Assembly (NCBI GenBank): GCA_011389655.1
Contig: JAABTX010000021.1
Coordinates: forward strand, 1-39,433
DNA from: Thioalkalivibrio sp.
Lineage (GTDB): Bacteria > Pseudomonadota > Gammaproteobacteria > Ectothiorhodospirales > Ectothiorhodospiraceae
Reading direction: 5' to 3'
DNA: 39,433 nucleotides
Part shown: positions 1 through 7,727 of the stretch, one piece after another
How positions within the stretch are numbered: position 1 is the first letter of the stretch
Layout of the letters: each line of letters opens with the position of its first letter
Made by a program: the position numbers and the translations under genes
Notes under the pieces: generated by a model
What the model saw: the letters and a program-made list of their open reading frames with translations, nothing else
Told to the model about the DNA's origin: nothing
Databases searched by the model: none

Positions 1-687
1 GGACTCCGGACTGTTCAGGTACTTGGGCTCCCCGGCCTCGATCAGCCGGCCGCCAAAGCCGATCACCCGCCCCCGGCGATCGCGGATGGGAAACACGATG
101 CGCGCACGAAAGCGGTCGCGGAGGCTGCCGTCGTCCCGGCGCGCCGCCAGCCCGGCTGCGAGCAGGGTCTCGGTGCCGAAGCGGTTGCCGAGCGCGCGTG
201 CCAGGGTGTCGGCCCCGGCCGGCGCCCAGCCGAGCGAGAAGTCCCGCGCGGTGCTGCCATCGATCCCGCGCGCCTTCAGGTAGTCGATCGCGGCCGGGGT
301 CTGCCTGAGCTGGTCGACATAGAAGCGGGACGCCGCCGCCAGTGCCTCCAGCAGCGGCGCCAGAGACTCGGTGTCCGGACCCGTGGCTTCCCGGGGAACC
401 TCCAGGCCTGCCCATTCGGCCAGCTGGTCGATGGCCTCCGGAAAACTAAGGTTCTCGTACTCCATCAGGAACGTTACGGCGGTTCCGTGGGCCCCGCAGC
501 CGAAGCAGTGATAGAACTGCTTCTGCGGCGAGACGTAGAAGGAGGGGGTCTTCTCTGCGTGAAACGGGCAGCAGGCCGAGAACTCGCTGCCCGACTTCTT
601 CAATGACACGTGGCGCTGGACCAGCTCCACGAGATCCGTGCGCTCGAGCAGGTCGTCAATGAAGGCCTGGGGGATGCGTCCTGCCAT
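1..687 (-). CDS. dnaG: DNA primase, N-terminal part (gene runs off the left edge)
   Basis: DnaG synthesises RNA primers at the replication fork and is recruited by DnaB helicase. The 229 visible residues begin MAGRIPQAFIDDLLER. They carry the CHC2 zinc ribbon (C40, H43, C61, C64 in CCPFH and HCFGCG) and then the start of the RNA polymerase core (FPIRDRRGRVIGFGGR). The remaining core, the Toprim centre and the helicase-binding domain lie outside. I chose the ATG at 687; a GTG directly before it is an alternative and neither has a strong ribosome site. It lies 58 bp downstream of the DamX-like gene on the same strand, not behind rpsU-yqeY as in most gammaproteobacteria. Confidence 0.96.
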   Translation of the reverse strand, partial: MAGRIPQAFIDDLLERTDLVELVQRHVSLKKSGSEFSACCPFHAEKTPSFYVSPQKQFYHCFGCGAHGTAVTFLMEYENLSFPEAIDQLAEWAGLEVPREATGPDTESLAPLLEALAAASRFYVDQLRQTPAAIDYLKARGIDGSTARDFSLGWAPAGADTLARALGNRFGTETLLAAGLAARRDDGSLRDRFRARIVFPIRDRRGRVIGFGGRLIEAGEPKYLNSPES

Positions 688-745
688 CACTTGCCAGGGT
701 TGGTGCGGTCGCCACCTGCGCCTTCGGTTGCTGTACGGGAGGCGT

Positions 746-2518
746 TCAGCGCTGGATGTCCTGGACGGATCCCAGGGAACGGATCCAGGGCTCGGTGGCG
801 CGTACCGCGGCGGGTAGATTCTCGAGGGCCTGTTCCGCGCCGGAGCGGGCGGCAAAACTGCCCGCCAGGGCCACGACGAAGTCACGTCCGTTGGAGCGGG
901 TGGGAACGTAGCGGATCCCCGTGAGCTGGTGCTGCTCGACAAACCGGCGCGCACCGTCGAGGTCCGGGGCGGCAATCAGCTGGATGGTCAAGTTGTCCGG
1001 GCTCTGGCGCGCAAGCCATTCACCGTCCTGGACAAGATCTGATGCCGTGGGCGCCGGCTCGGCCGCTGGGGTTGCGGGGCTCCCCGGTGCCTCGGAGGCG
1101 GTGGTCGCAGGCTCGGGGCGCGGCTCGGGTTCGGGCTCCGGCTCGGGTTCGGGCTCCGGCGCGGGTTCGGGCTCCGGCGCGGGTTCGGACTCCTCCGGGG
1201 ATGACGGGGCGGGCTCGGGGATCACCGGGGCATCCGGCGTTTCAGGGAGTGGCGGCTCGCGTGATTCCGGCTCGGCGGGCACCCAATCGTCGAAGGGCAC
1301 CTCCACCACGTCCTGGTCGTCAGGCCCGTCTGCATTGGAAGCGGGCCCGGGAGCCTCCTCGGGGGCGACCGGCAAAGGCAGCTGCACGGTGGTGCTCGGT
1401 GGCGCCTCCGGGCGCTCGAAGAGATGGCGTGCAAACGGCGCCAGTATCAGGAAGGCCACCACCCCTGCCACGACCGGTACGAACCAGCTTCGGCTCCAGA
1501 ACGGTACCCTGTCTTGATCCGAATCCGAGGACTGCTGTTGCCAGCGGCCCGTGTACGGATCCCAGTCGTCTTCCGATGCTGGTTCCTGTTCCCGCTGGTC
1601 GGCCGCCTGCAGCGAGTCGCGCCGCCCGATCGGCCTGAGATCCTCCGGCGGTTCATCCGGCGGGTCCCCGGTCACGCCCAGCGGGGGCATGCCGCGCGCG
1701 AAGGCCGCCATCCGGTCGTCACGTAAGGGTTCCGGCTCCGGTGGCACTTCTTCTTCCTCGCCCCGGCGTGCCCGGCACAGTCGTTCCAGCCAGGCGTTCG
1801 CCTGATCGTTCAGCGCACCCGGCAGCCCCTTGCTGGCCGCCTGCAGGTCGGCGATCGCCTCCTCGGTGAGGATTTCGCCCGGGTCGGCCATGCCGGCCGC
1901 ACGCAGGCGGTGGGTGAGATACGCGGCTGTCTGTTCCAGGCTGAAGGGGCGCAACGTGAACCGGGCGATCTGGTGGTCGTCCGACGGACGCAGTTGCAGG
2001 CGTCGGCGCAGCAGGACCTGGTCGCCGACCAGCACCAGGCGCGGGGCGCGGCCTTCCACGCCCAGGATCTCTCCGCGCATGCGCAGTAGGATGTTGATGA
2101 TGTCCATGCCCAGCAGGTGGGCATCGTCCACCGCGATCACCGGGTCGAAGCCCGCGCGGATGCGCTCGCTCATCAGGTCGCTCAGGGCTCGGTCGGGATC
2201 GTCGTGACCACTGGCCTGCAGGTGGCTGCGGATGGTGAAGTCGACAGCCTCGAAGCGGGTGTTCATGCGCGCCCGGAACGCGATCAGCTCGAAGTTCTCG
2301 GGCAGGGAACCGAGCAGCCGCATCAGTTGCATGCTGCGGCCCGAGCCGATCTCGCCCGTGATCAGCAGGATCGCTCCGGACATGTCGATCGCCTGGCTGG
2401 CGGCAGTCACCGTGTCCTCGATCAGGCTGTCGGTGTAGATGAAGTTCTCGCTCGGCAGCGCGTCGAACGGGGCTTGCTGCAGCCTCAGCTCGGCCAGACA
2501 GTCGGGTTGCAGGGACAT
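746..2518 (-). CDS. damX: DamX-like protein: AAA-type ATPase domain, membrane segment, Pro-Glu linker, SPOR domain
   Basis: 590 aa. Residues 1-250 form an ExeA/AAA-type ATPase domain with a Walker A-like loop GEIGSGRS (55-62) and Walker B VIAVDDAH (127-134). The invariant Walker A lysine is arginine here. A charged segment follows, then one membrane helix (about 345-363), then a long Pro/Glu-rich periplasmic linker with many PE repeats. A C-terminal SPOR domain (about 510-582) should bind denuded septal peptidoglycan. E. coli DamX lacks the long ATPase part; the ATPase-SPOR form is known in other gammaproteobacteria beside aroB. Likely role: cell division. It starts 10 bp after dgt, so aroB-dgt-damX look like one operon. 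The symbol reflects architecture and position. Confidence 0.85.
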   Translation of the reverse strand: MSLQPDCLAELRLQQAPFDALPSENFIYTDSLIEDTVTAASQAIDMSGAILLITGEIGSGRSMQLMRLLGSLPENFELIAFRARMNTRFEAVDFTIRSHLQASGHDDPDRALSDLMSERIRAGFDPVIAVDDAHLLGMDIINILLRMRGEILGVEGRAPRLVLVGDQVLLRRRLQLRPSDDHQIARFTLRPFSLEQTAAYLTHRLRAAGMADPGEILTEEAIADLQAASKGLPGALNDQANAWLERLCRARRGEEEEVPPEPEPLRDDRMAAFARGMPPLGVTGDPPDEPPEDLRPIGRRDSLQAADQREQEPASEDDWDPYTGRWQQQSSDSDQDRVPFWSRSWFVPVVAGVVAFLILAPFARHLFERPEAPPSTTVQLPLPVAPEEAPGPASNADGPDDQDVVEVPFDDWVPAEPESREPPLPETPDAPVIPEPAPSSPEESEPAPEPEPAPEPEPEPEPEPEPRPEPATTASEAPGSPATPAAEPAPTASDLVQDGEWLARQSPDNLTIQLIAAPDLDGARRFVEQHQLTGIRYVPTRSNGRDFVVALAGSFAARSGAEQALENLPAAVRATEPWIRSLGSVQDIQR

Positions 2519-2528
2519 GGCGGCGGAC

Positions 2529-3692
2529 TCAGATCAGTGTGCGCAGGTCGAAGACACGCTGGTGTTCGTGGATGGCGAAACGGTCGGTCATCCCGGCGAT
2601 GTAGTCGGCGACCCCCCGCGCGAGACCGTGTTCGTCGGCCTCGGCCAACCGCCGCACATGCACCTGGAAGTGTTCGGGCAGCAGCTTGGTGTCCTCCATG
2701 AAGGCGAAGAACAGGTCGTTCACGATGCGTTCCGCCTTGACCGTCATCCGGTATACCCGATGGTGATGGTACAGGTTCTGACGCAGGAAGCGCTTGAGTT
2801 CCCGATTCTGGCGTGCGGTCTCCGGGCTGAAGCGGATCAGCGGTTCGGGGAAGCTCCGCGCCGCCTCCAGGCTGTCGACGCCAGCGCCGCGCAGGGCCTC
2901 GCGGCTGGCCGTGATCAGGTCGGAGGCCAGGGTGTCGATCATGCGCCGCACGGTCTCGTGGCGCACGCGGCGGGCCTCGAGGCCCGGATAGCTTCGTTGC
3001 ACCTGTTCATGCCGGACCCGGAACAATTCGACTTCGCAGAACTGCTCCATCGTCAGCAGGCCCGCGCGCAGTCCATCGTCGATGTCGTGGTTGTTGTAGG
3101 CGATCTCGTCCGCCACGTTGGTCAGTTGGGCCTCGAGACTTGGCTGACGGCCTTTCAGGAACCGCTCGGCGACCGGCCCGAGGCGGCGCGCATTGTCCGG
3201 CGAGCAGTGCTTCAGGATGCCCTCGCGGGTCTCGAAGGTGAGGTTCAGGCCATCGAACTCGGCGTAGTGCTGCTCCAGCAGGTCGACAATGCGCAGGGAC
3301 TGCAGATTGTGCTCGAAGCCGCCGTGATCGCGCATGCAGTTGTTCAGTGCCCGCTGACCGGCGTGGCCGAAGGGCGTGTGCCCGAGGTCGTGCGCCAGCG
3401 CGATGGCCTCGGTGAGGTCTTCGTTCAGCCCGAGCGCGCGAGCGCTGGAACGCGCGATCTGGGCCACTTCCAGGGAGTGCGTGAGGCGATTCCGGAACAG
3501 GTCGCCCTCGTGGCTGACAAAGACCTGCGTCTTGTATTTGAGGCGCCGGAAGGCCGTGCTGTGCACGATGCGGTCACGGTCGCGCTGGAATTCGCTCCGG
3601 TGATTCGGGGGCGGCTCGAGATGGCGCCGTCCCGCCGAACACTCGGCAACCGCCGCGTACGGCGCGAGCCGCGGCGCGACGACGGGGCTCAT
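2529..3692 (-). CDS. dgt: dGTPase-like HD-domain deoxyguanosinetriphosphate triphosphohydrolase
   Basis: 387 aa. It belongs to the HD-domain dNTP triphosphohydrolases, which split dNTPs into nucleoside and triphosphate. Metal-binding residues are visible: H72 in [14 protein letters not shown]101-D102 in [15 protein letters not shown], and a later Asp in [14 protein letters not shown]. The [11 protein letters not shown] and [14 protein letters not shown] blocks are typical of the shorter proteobacterial Dgt-like type, so substrate preference may be broader than dGTP. The frame stays open to 3797 inside aroB. I chose the ATG at 3692, 13 bp after the aroB stop, because the family begins just before LAPYA. 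The extra Arg/Pro-rich residues upstream look like read-through of aroB sequence. Confidence 0.9.
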   Translation of the reverse strand: MSPVVAPRLAPYAAVAECSAGRRHLEPPPNHRSEFQRDRDRIVHSTAFRRLKYKTQVFVSHEGDLFRNRLTHSLEVAQIARSSARALGLNEDLTEAIALAHDLGHTPFGHAGQRALNNCMRDHGGFEHNLQSLRIVDLLEQHYAEFDGLNLTFETREGILKHCSPDNARRLGPVAERFLKGRQPSLEAQLTNVADEIAYNNHDIDDGLRAGLLTMEQFCEVELFRVRHEQVQRSYPGLEARRVRHETVRRMIDTLASDLITASREALRGAGVDSLEAARSFPEPLIRFSPETARQNRELKRFLRQNLYHHHRVYRMTVKAERIVNDLFFAFMEDTKLLPEHFQVHVRRLAEADEHGLARGVADYIAGMTDRFAIHEHQRVFDLRTLI

Positions 3693-3705
3693 TCCCGCTG
3701 GCGAC

Positions 3706-4812
3706 TCAGCCGACACCGGTTGCCCGGCTGGAGGTGACGGGCAGAGTGGCCTCCAGCGCCTCCGGTGGAAAGTCGGCAGTGACCACCGCCGCGCCAATCG
3801 CCTGCAGCAGGACGAGACGCAGCCGACCGTTCACCACCTTCTTGTCGATGGCCATCAGCTCGCGGAAGCGTGCGGCGTCGATCTGCTCCGGTGGATGCAG
3901 TTGCAGACCGGCCCGGGCGATCAGCGACTCGGCGCGTTCCCTGTCTGCCGGGTCCAGCCAGCCCATCGCCTCGGACATCCTGGCGGCCATGGCCATGCCG
4001 GTGCCGACCGCCTCCCCATGCAGCCATTCGCCGTAGCCCATGCCCGTCTCGATCGCGTGCCCGAAGGTGTGGCCGAGGTTCAGCAGCGCGCGCCGTCCGG
4101 ACTCGCGTTCGTCGGCGGCAACCACCTCCGCCTTGCAGGCGCAGGAACGGTGGATGGCCTCGATAACGATCTCCGGTTCGAGCGCCAGCAGGCGTTCGAT
4201 GTTTACCTCCAGCCAGTCGAAGAAGCCGGCGTCCTGGATGAGCCCGTACTTGATCACCTCCGCCACCCCGGCGCGCAGTTCGCGGGCCGGGAGCGTCCGG
4301 AGGGTGTCGATGTCGATGATCACCGCGCGGGGCTGGTGGAAGGCGCCGATCATGTTCTTGCCGAGGGGATGATTGACCCCGGTCTTGCCGCCCACGGAGG
4401 AGTCCACTTGCGAGAGCAGGGTGGTGGGCACCTGGATGAAGTCGATGCCACGCTGGTAGATGGCCGCGGCGAACCCGGCGACGTCGCCCACCACGCCGCC
4501 TCCGAATGCGATCAGGGTGGTCCCGCGGTCGAGCCGCGCCTGCAGCATGCGTGTAAGGATCGACTCCACCGTGGCCAGGGTCTTGAAGCGTTCCCCGTCC
4601 GGGAGGTCGATCCAGGTGAAGTCCTGGCCGTCGAGCAGGGCCCTGAGACGGTCGCCGTGGAGCGGCGCCACCGTCTCGTTGCTGACCACGACCAGGCGCT
4701 GCCCGCGCAGGTGCGGCCGCAGCACCTGCGCCTCGCGCAGCAGTCCCTCACCCACATGAATCGGGTAGCTTCTGGAACCGAGCTCGACGTTCAGGGTCTT
4801 CATGGCAGGCAT
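3706..4812 (-). CDS. aroB: 3-dehydroquinate synthase
   Basis: 368 aa. AroB converts DAHP to 3-dehydroquinate, the second shikimate step, using NAD and a divalent metal. Visible motifs are DGERFKTL, the nucleotide-binding [32 protein letters not shown], and the metal-ligand regions [12 protein letters not shown] and [10 protein letters not shown]. Three in-frame starts exist: 4881, 4812 and 4803. The ATG at 4812 has GAGGG ten bases upstream and gives a normal family length; the one at 4803 (MKTLNVELG) is the alternative. It is the first gene of aroB-dgt-damX and divergent from rpsU. aroK, its usual partner, is over 10 kb away on the other strand. Confidence 0.95.
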   Translation of the reverse strand: MPAMKTLNVELGSRSYPIHVGEGLLREAQVLRPHLRGQRLVVVSNETVAPLHGDRLRALLDGQDFTWIDLPDGERFKTLATVESILTRMLQARLDRGTTLIAFGGGVVGDVAGFAAAIYQRGIDFIQVPTTLLSQVDSSVGGKTGVNHPLGKNMIGAFHQPRAVIIDIDTLRTLPARELRAGVAEVIKYGLIQDAGFFDWLEVNIERLLALEPEIVIEAIHRSCACKAEVVAADERESGRRALLNLGHTFGHAIETGMGYGEWLHGEAVGTGMAMAARMSEAMGWLDPADRERAESLIARAGLQLHPPEQIDAARFRELMAIDKKVVNGRLRLVLLQAIGAAVVTADFPPEALEATLPVTSSRATGVG

Positions 4813-4875
4813 GATAGCGTGACCCTCGCGGGCTGCGTAGGCGGTTTCGTGCTTTTTCTTGGAAAGGCTTTGATC

Positions 4876-4881
4876 TATCAT
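4876..4881 (+). promoter_or_regulatory. possible -10 box (TATCAT) for rpsU
   Basis: In the 146-bp divergent gap between aroB and rpsU a TATCAT box matches five of six consensus positions. The hexamer 17 bp upstream (TTTTTC) is a poor -35. It lies 77 bp before the rpsU start. Weak candidate only. Confidence 0.3.
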
Positions 4882-4958
4882 TGCGGGTTTCGTCTGCTGC
4901 CTGGCCGTTGCCGGCCCCGACCGGCGCGCACATTCAACAAAGTTACCATGGAGAATTT

Positions 4959-5174
4959 ATGCCCCACGTTCGAGTACGCGAAAACGAGCCCTTCGAAGTC
5001 GCGCTGAGGCGCTTCAAGCGCACCTGCGAAAAGGCCGGTGTGGTGTCCGAGGTCCGCCGCCGCGAGTTCTACGAAAAGCCCACCACCGAGCGCAAGCGCA
5101 AGGCGGCGGCGGCCGTGAAGCGTCAACTCAAGCGGAATTCCCGTGACATTACCCGCCGCGTGCGGATGTACTGA
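4959..5174 (+). CDS. rpsU: 30S ribosomal protein bS21
   Basis: 71 aa, the standard length for bS21, which sits near the anti-Shine-Dalgarno end of 16S rRNA and helps initiation. The protein starts [21 protein letters not shown] and ends in a highly basic tail. The start at 4959 has GGAG seven bases upstream. It is followed after 24 bp by yqeY, the usual order. The usual next genes, dnaG and rpoD, do not follow; hemE does. Confidence 0.98.
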   Translation: MPHVRVRENEPFEVALRRFKRTCEKAGVVSEVRRREFYEKPTTERKRKAAAAVKRQLKRNSRDITRRVRMY

Positions 5175-5198
5175 CCCCCCTGCTGCCCGGGGCCCTCG

Positions 5199-5657
5199 AT
5201 GTCGCTGAAAGACCGGATCGGCGAGGAGGTGAAGGCCTCGATGCGTGCACGTGACCGGAATCGGCTCGGCGCGCTGCGACTGGTTCAGTCCGAAATCAAG
5301 CAATTCGAGGTCGACGAGCGCCGCGAGGTGGACGATGCCGCGGTGCTGGCGATCCTGAACCGGATGCTCAAGCAGCGCCGCGACTCGATCGAGCAGTACC
5401 GGCGGGGAGAGCGGGAAGACCTCGCGGCCCGCGAGGAGGCGGAGGTTGCGGTCATCCGGGAATTCCTCCCCGAACCGCTGGCACCCGAGGCCGTCACGGT
5501 TCTGATCGAGCAGGCCATCGCGGAGTCCGGCGCCACCGGCCCGAAGGACATGGGCCGGGTGATGGCCATCCTGAAGCCTGTCCTTCTGGGGCGCGCCGAC
5601 ATGGGCGAGGTGAGCCGCCAGCTGCGCGCGCGGCTGCACGGCCCGGCCGGGGGCTGA
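5199..5657 (+). CDS. yqeY: GatB/YqeY-domain protein
   Basis: 152 aa. It begins MSLKDRIGEEVKASMRARD and contains the family landmarks LGALRLVQSEIKQFEVD, REFLPEPL and GPKDMGRVM. The family resembles the tRNA-binding tail of GatB amidotransferase, but its own function is not established. It is a classic companion of rpsU and dnaG. Here it lies between rpsU and hemE, 57 bp ahead of hemE, and is probably cotranscribed with rpsU. Confidence 0.93.
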   Translation: MSLKDRIGEEVKASMRARDRNRLGALRLVQSEIKQFEVDERREVDDAAVLAILNRMLKQRRDSIEQYRRGEREDLAAREEAEVAVIREFLPEPLAPEAVTVLIEQAIAESGATGPKDMGRVMAILKPVLLGRADMGEVSRQLRARLHGPAGG

Positions 5658-5714
5658 GCCGGCCATCCTGGCGGTGGCCCGGCTGCGCCGGCCACAATCA
5701 AGCGGACGACAACG

Positions 5715-6770
5715 ATGACCGAGCTGGCCAACGACCGATTGCTGCGCGCGCTGATGCGCGAGCCCGTGGATCGCACCCCGATCTGGATCATGCGCCAGGC
5801 GGGCCGCTACCTTCCGGAATACCGCGCGACGCGTGCCCGCGCGGGCAGCTTCATGGATCTCTGCCAGAACCCGGAACTGGCCTGCGAGGTCACCATGCAG
5901 CCGCTGGCGCGCTTCCCGCTCGATGCGGCGATCCTGTTCTCTGACATCCTGACGGTTCCGGACGCAATGGGGCTCGGTCTCTATTTCGAGACGGGCGAGG
6001 GACCGCGCTTCCGTGACCCGGTGCGGTCGCTGGATGCCATCGAACGGCTGCCGGTTCCCGATCCGGAGCAGGAGCTGCGCTACGTGATGGACGCCGTGCG
6101 CCTGATCCGGCGCGAACTGAACGGCGCCGTACCGCTGATCGGCTTCGCGGGCAGCCCCTGGACGCTGGCCACCTACATGATCGAGGGGGCAACCTCGCGG
6201 GACTTCGCGGAGACCAAGCGTCTGCTCTATGGTGAACCGCAGGCAATGCACGCGCTGCTCCAGAAGGTGGCGGCGGCGGTGTCGGCCTACCTCCGGGCGC
6301 AGATCCTCTCGGGCGCGCAGGCGGTGATGATCTTCGACACCTGGGGTGGTTCGCTTACGCCGCGGCATTACCGTGAGTTCTCGCTGGCCTACATGCAGCG
6401 AATCATCAGCGAACTTCCCCGTGAACACGAGGGCCGGCGGGTCCCGGTGATCCTCTTCACCAAGGGTGGCGGTGCCTGGCTCGAGTGGCAGGCCGATGCC
6501 GGCGCGGATGCCCTGGGTCTCGACTGGACCATCGACATCGCGGAGGCGGCCCAACGGGTTGGCGATCGGGTGGCGCTCCAGGGCAATCTGGATCCGTCGG
6601 TGCTCTACGCCGGCGACGAGGTGGTCCGGGCCGAGGCGACGCGGGTACTGGATGGCTTTCCGCTGCCGACCGGCCACGTCTTCAACCTCGGCCACGGGAT
6701 CCATCCGGGCATCGATCCCGACCGGGTCGCGACCCTGGTCGAGACGGTGCACCGTTACCGCGGCGGCTGA
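5715..6770 (+). CDS. hemE: uroporphyrinogen decarboxylase
   Basis: 351 aa, full length. HemE removes the four acetate carboxyls of uroporphyrinogen III to give coproporphyrinogen III. The signature near the N-terminus is [17 protein letters not shown]. It is followed by [32 protein letters not shown], and [12 protein letters not shown] at the C-terminus. ATG start at 5715. In Pseudomonas and relatives hemE lies downstream of the aroB/damX region, so its position behind yqeY looks rearranged. A REP array begins within 10 bp of its stop. Confidence 0.97.
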   Translation: MTELANDRLLRALMREPVDRTPIWIMRQAGRYLPEYRATRARAGSFMDLCQNPELACEVTMQPLARFPLDAAILFSDILTVPDAMGLGLYFETGEGPRFRDPVRSLDAIERLPVPDPEQELRYVMDAVRLIRRELNGAVPLIGFAGSPWTLATYMIEGATSRDFAETKRLLYGEPQAMHALLQKVAAAVSAYLRAQILSGAQAVMIFDTWGGSLTPRHYREFSLAYMQRIISELPREHEGRRVPVILFTKGGGAWLEWQADAGADALGLDWTIDIAEAAQRVGDRVALQGNLDPSVLYAGDEVVRAEATRVLDGFPLPTGHVFNLGHGIHPGIDPDRVATLVETVHRYRGG

Positions 6771-6778
6771 ACAAGCCC

Positions 6779-7097
6779 CGTGGCAGCGGCTTCCAGCCGC
6801 GCTGCCGATGCCGGTGCCGATCGCGGCCAGAGGCCGCTCCCACGAAGCCCAGCCCCCGAGTCACTGGGTGTGGTGTGGGAGCGGCTTCCAGCCGCGATGC
6901 CGGTGCCGGTGCCGATCGCGGCCAGAGGCCGCTCCCACGAAGCCCAGCCCCCGAGTCACTGGGTGTGGTGTAGGAGCGGCTTCCAGCCGCGATGCCAAGG
7001 CCGGTGCCGATCGCGGCCTGAGGCCGCTCCCACGGGTTCTCCAGCCCCGGGTCACTGGGTGTGGTGTGGGAGCGGCTCCCGGCCGGATCGGGTCCAG
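6779..7097 (+). repeat. REP array A: three asymmetric REP pairs plus a partial fourth, 95-bp period
   Basis: This fills the gap between the convergent hemE and 7099-7719 genes. Each unit has a forward REP arm with loop TTCCA (GGAGCGGC-TTCCA-GCCGCGAT) and an inverted arm reading ATCGCGGC-CAGAG-GCCGCTCC. A GCC/GGT-rich spacer separates the arms, and a linker containing GAGTCACTGGGTGTGGTG joins units. The loop position recurs at 6791, 6886 and 6981 (95 bp), then 7077 in a degraded copy. No credible gene is inside. Confidence 0.9.
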
Positions 7098-7098
7098 G

Positions 7099-7719
7099 CT
7101 AGCTGGCGTCCGGCAGGTCGGCTTCGACTTCAGCGATGAGCTCCTGCACCGCCGCCAGTCCGAGCCGACGCATGGGGCGGCCGTCGATCGGTGATGGCGG
7201 CGCCTGGCGGATGCCGTCGGCCGGGAACACGGTGAGCTCGATGTCGAGCCCCTCGGGCCCGCGAAAGCTGAGGAAGGGCACCCGCATCCCGTGGCCACCC
7301 CGGTAGTGGCGCTCCCCGCTGCGGCACTGGATGCCCATGTCTCCGAGCCGGAAGATGACCTCTTCCACGGTCTCCGCGAAGCCGTGGAGATTGATCAACG
7401 GCTGCGGTTCCAGGATGCCGGTGACCAGCGGACCGACGAGGCGTGGCTCCAGCCCGGCCAGACGTTCCATCACCATCGCTGCCGCGCGCAGGCGATCCCG
7501 GTATTCGCGCCGGTTTGCGGCATCCGCAAACAGCCGGTTACGCTCCAGCACCGCAGCCTGCACCTCGGTATTGGCGGGCATTTCCCGCCGCCCGCTCATC
7601 CCGAGGTGAGCCGCGGCCTTGCGCTTGGCCAGGCCGTAGTCCCGCACGCCCTCCTCGAGAATGATGCGTGCGGCCTCCTCGGCGAGGCGCTGACGGGCCC
7701 TGGATTCCGGTATCGCCAT
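7099..7719 (-). CDS. conserved hypothetical protein downstream of PBP1a
   Basis: 206 aa. I do not recognise a characterised family. The N-terminus is a charged helical segment (ARIILEEGVRDYGLAKRKAAAHLG), followed by LPxN-like text (EMPANTEVQAAVLERN). The C-terminal half is mixed alpha/beta with FLSFRGPEGLDIELTVFPADG. Layout and N-terminus recall an uncharacterised proteobacterial family with a nucleotidyltransferase-like fold, but no catalytic GS...DxD motif is visible, so I assign no function. The start is 8 bp after the mrcA stop, so it is the second gene of that operon. Its TAG stop abuts REP array A. Confidence 0.75.
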   Translation of the reverse strand: MAIPESRARQRLAEEAARIILEEGVRDYGLAKRKAAAHLGMSGRREMPANTEVQAAVLERNRLFADAANRREYRDRLRAAAMVMERLAGLEPRLVGPLVTGILEPQPLINLHGFAETVEEVIFRLGDMGIQCRSGERHYRGGHGMRVPFLSFRGPEGLDIELTVFPADGIRQAPPSPIDGRPMRRLGLAAVQELIAEVEADLPDAS

Positions 7720-7727
7720 CGAAGCGC

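Noticed and set aside
4878-6752. 624-aa open frame antisense to rpsU, yqeY and hemE
   Set aside because: It is a high-GC shadow frame. The opposite strand carries three well-conserved genes that fully explain the sequence.
6779-7139. Open frames through REP array A
   Set aside because: Repeat translation only, with no ribosome site and no similarity apart from other REP frames.
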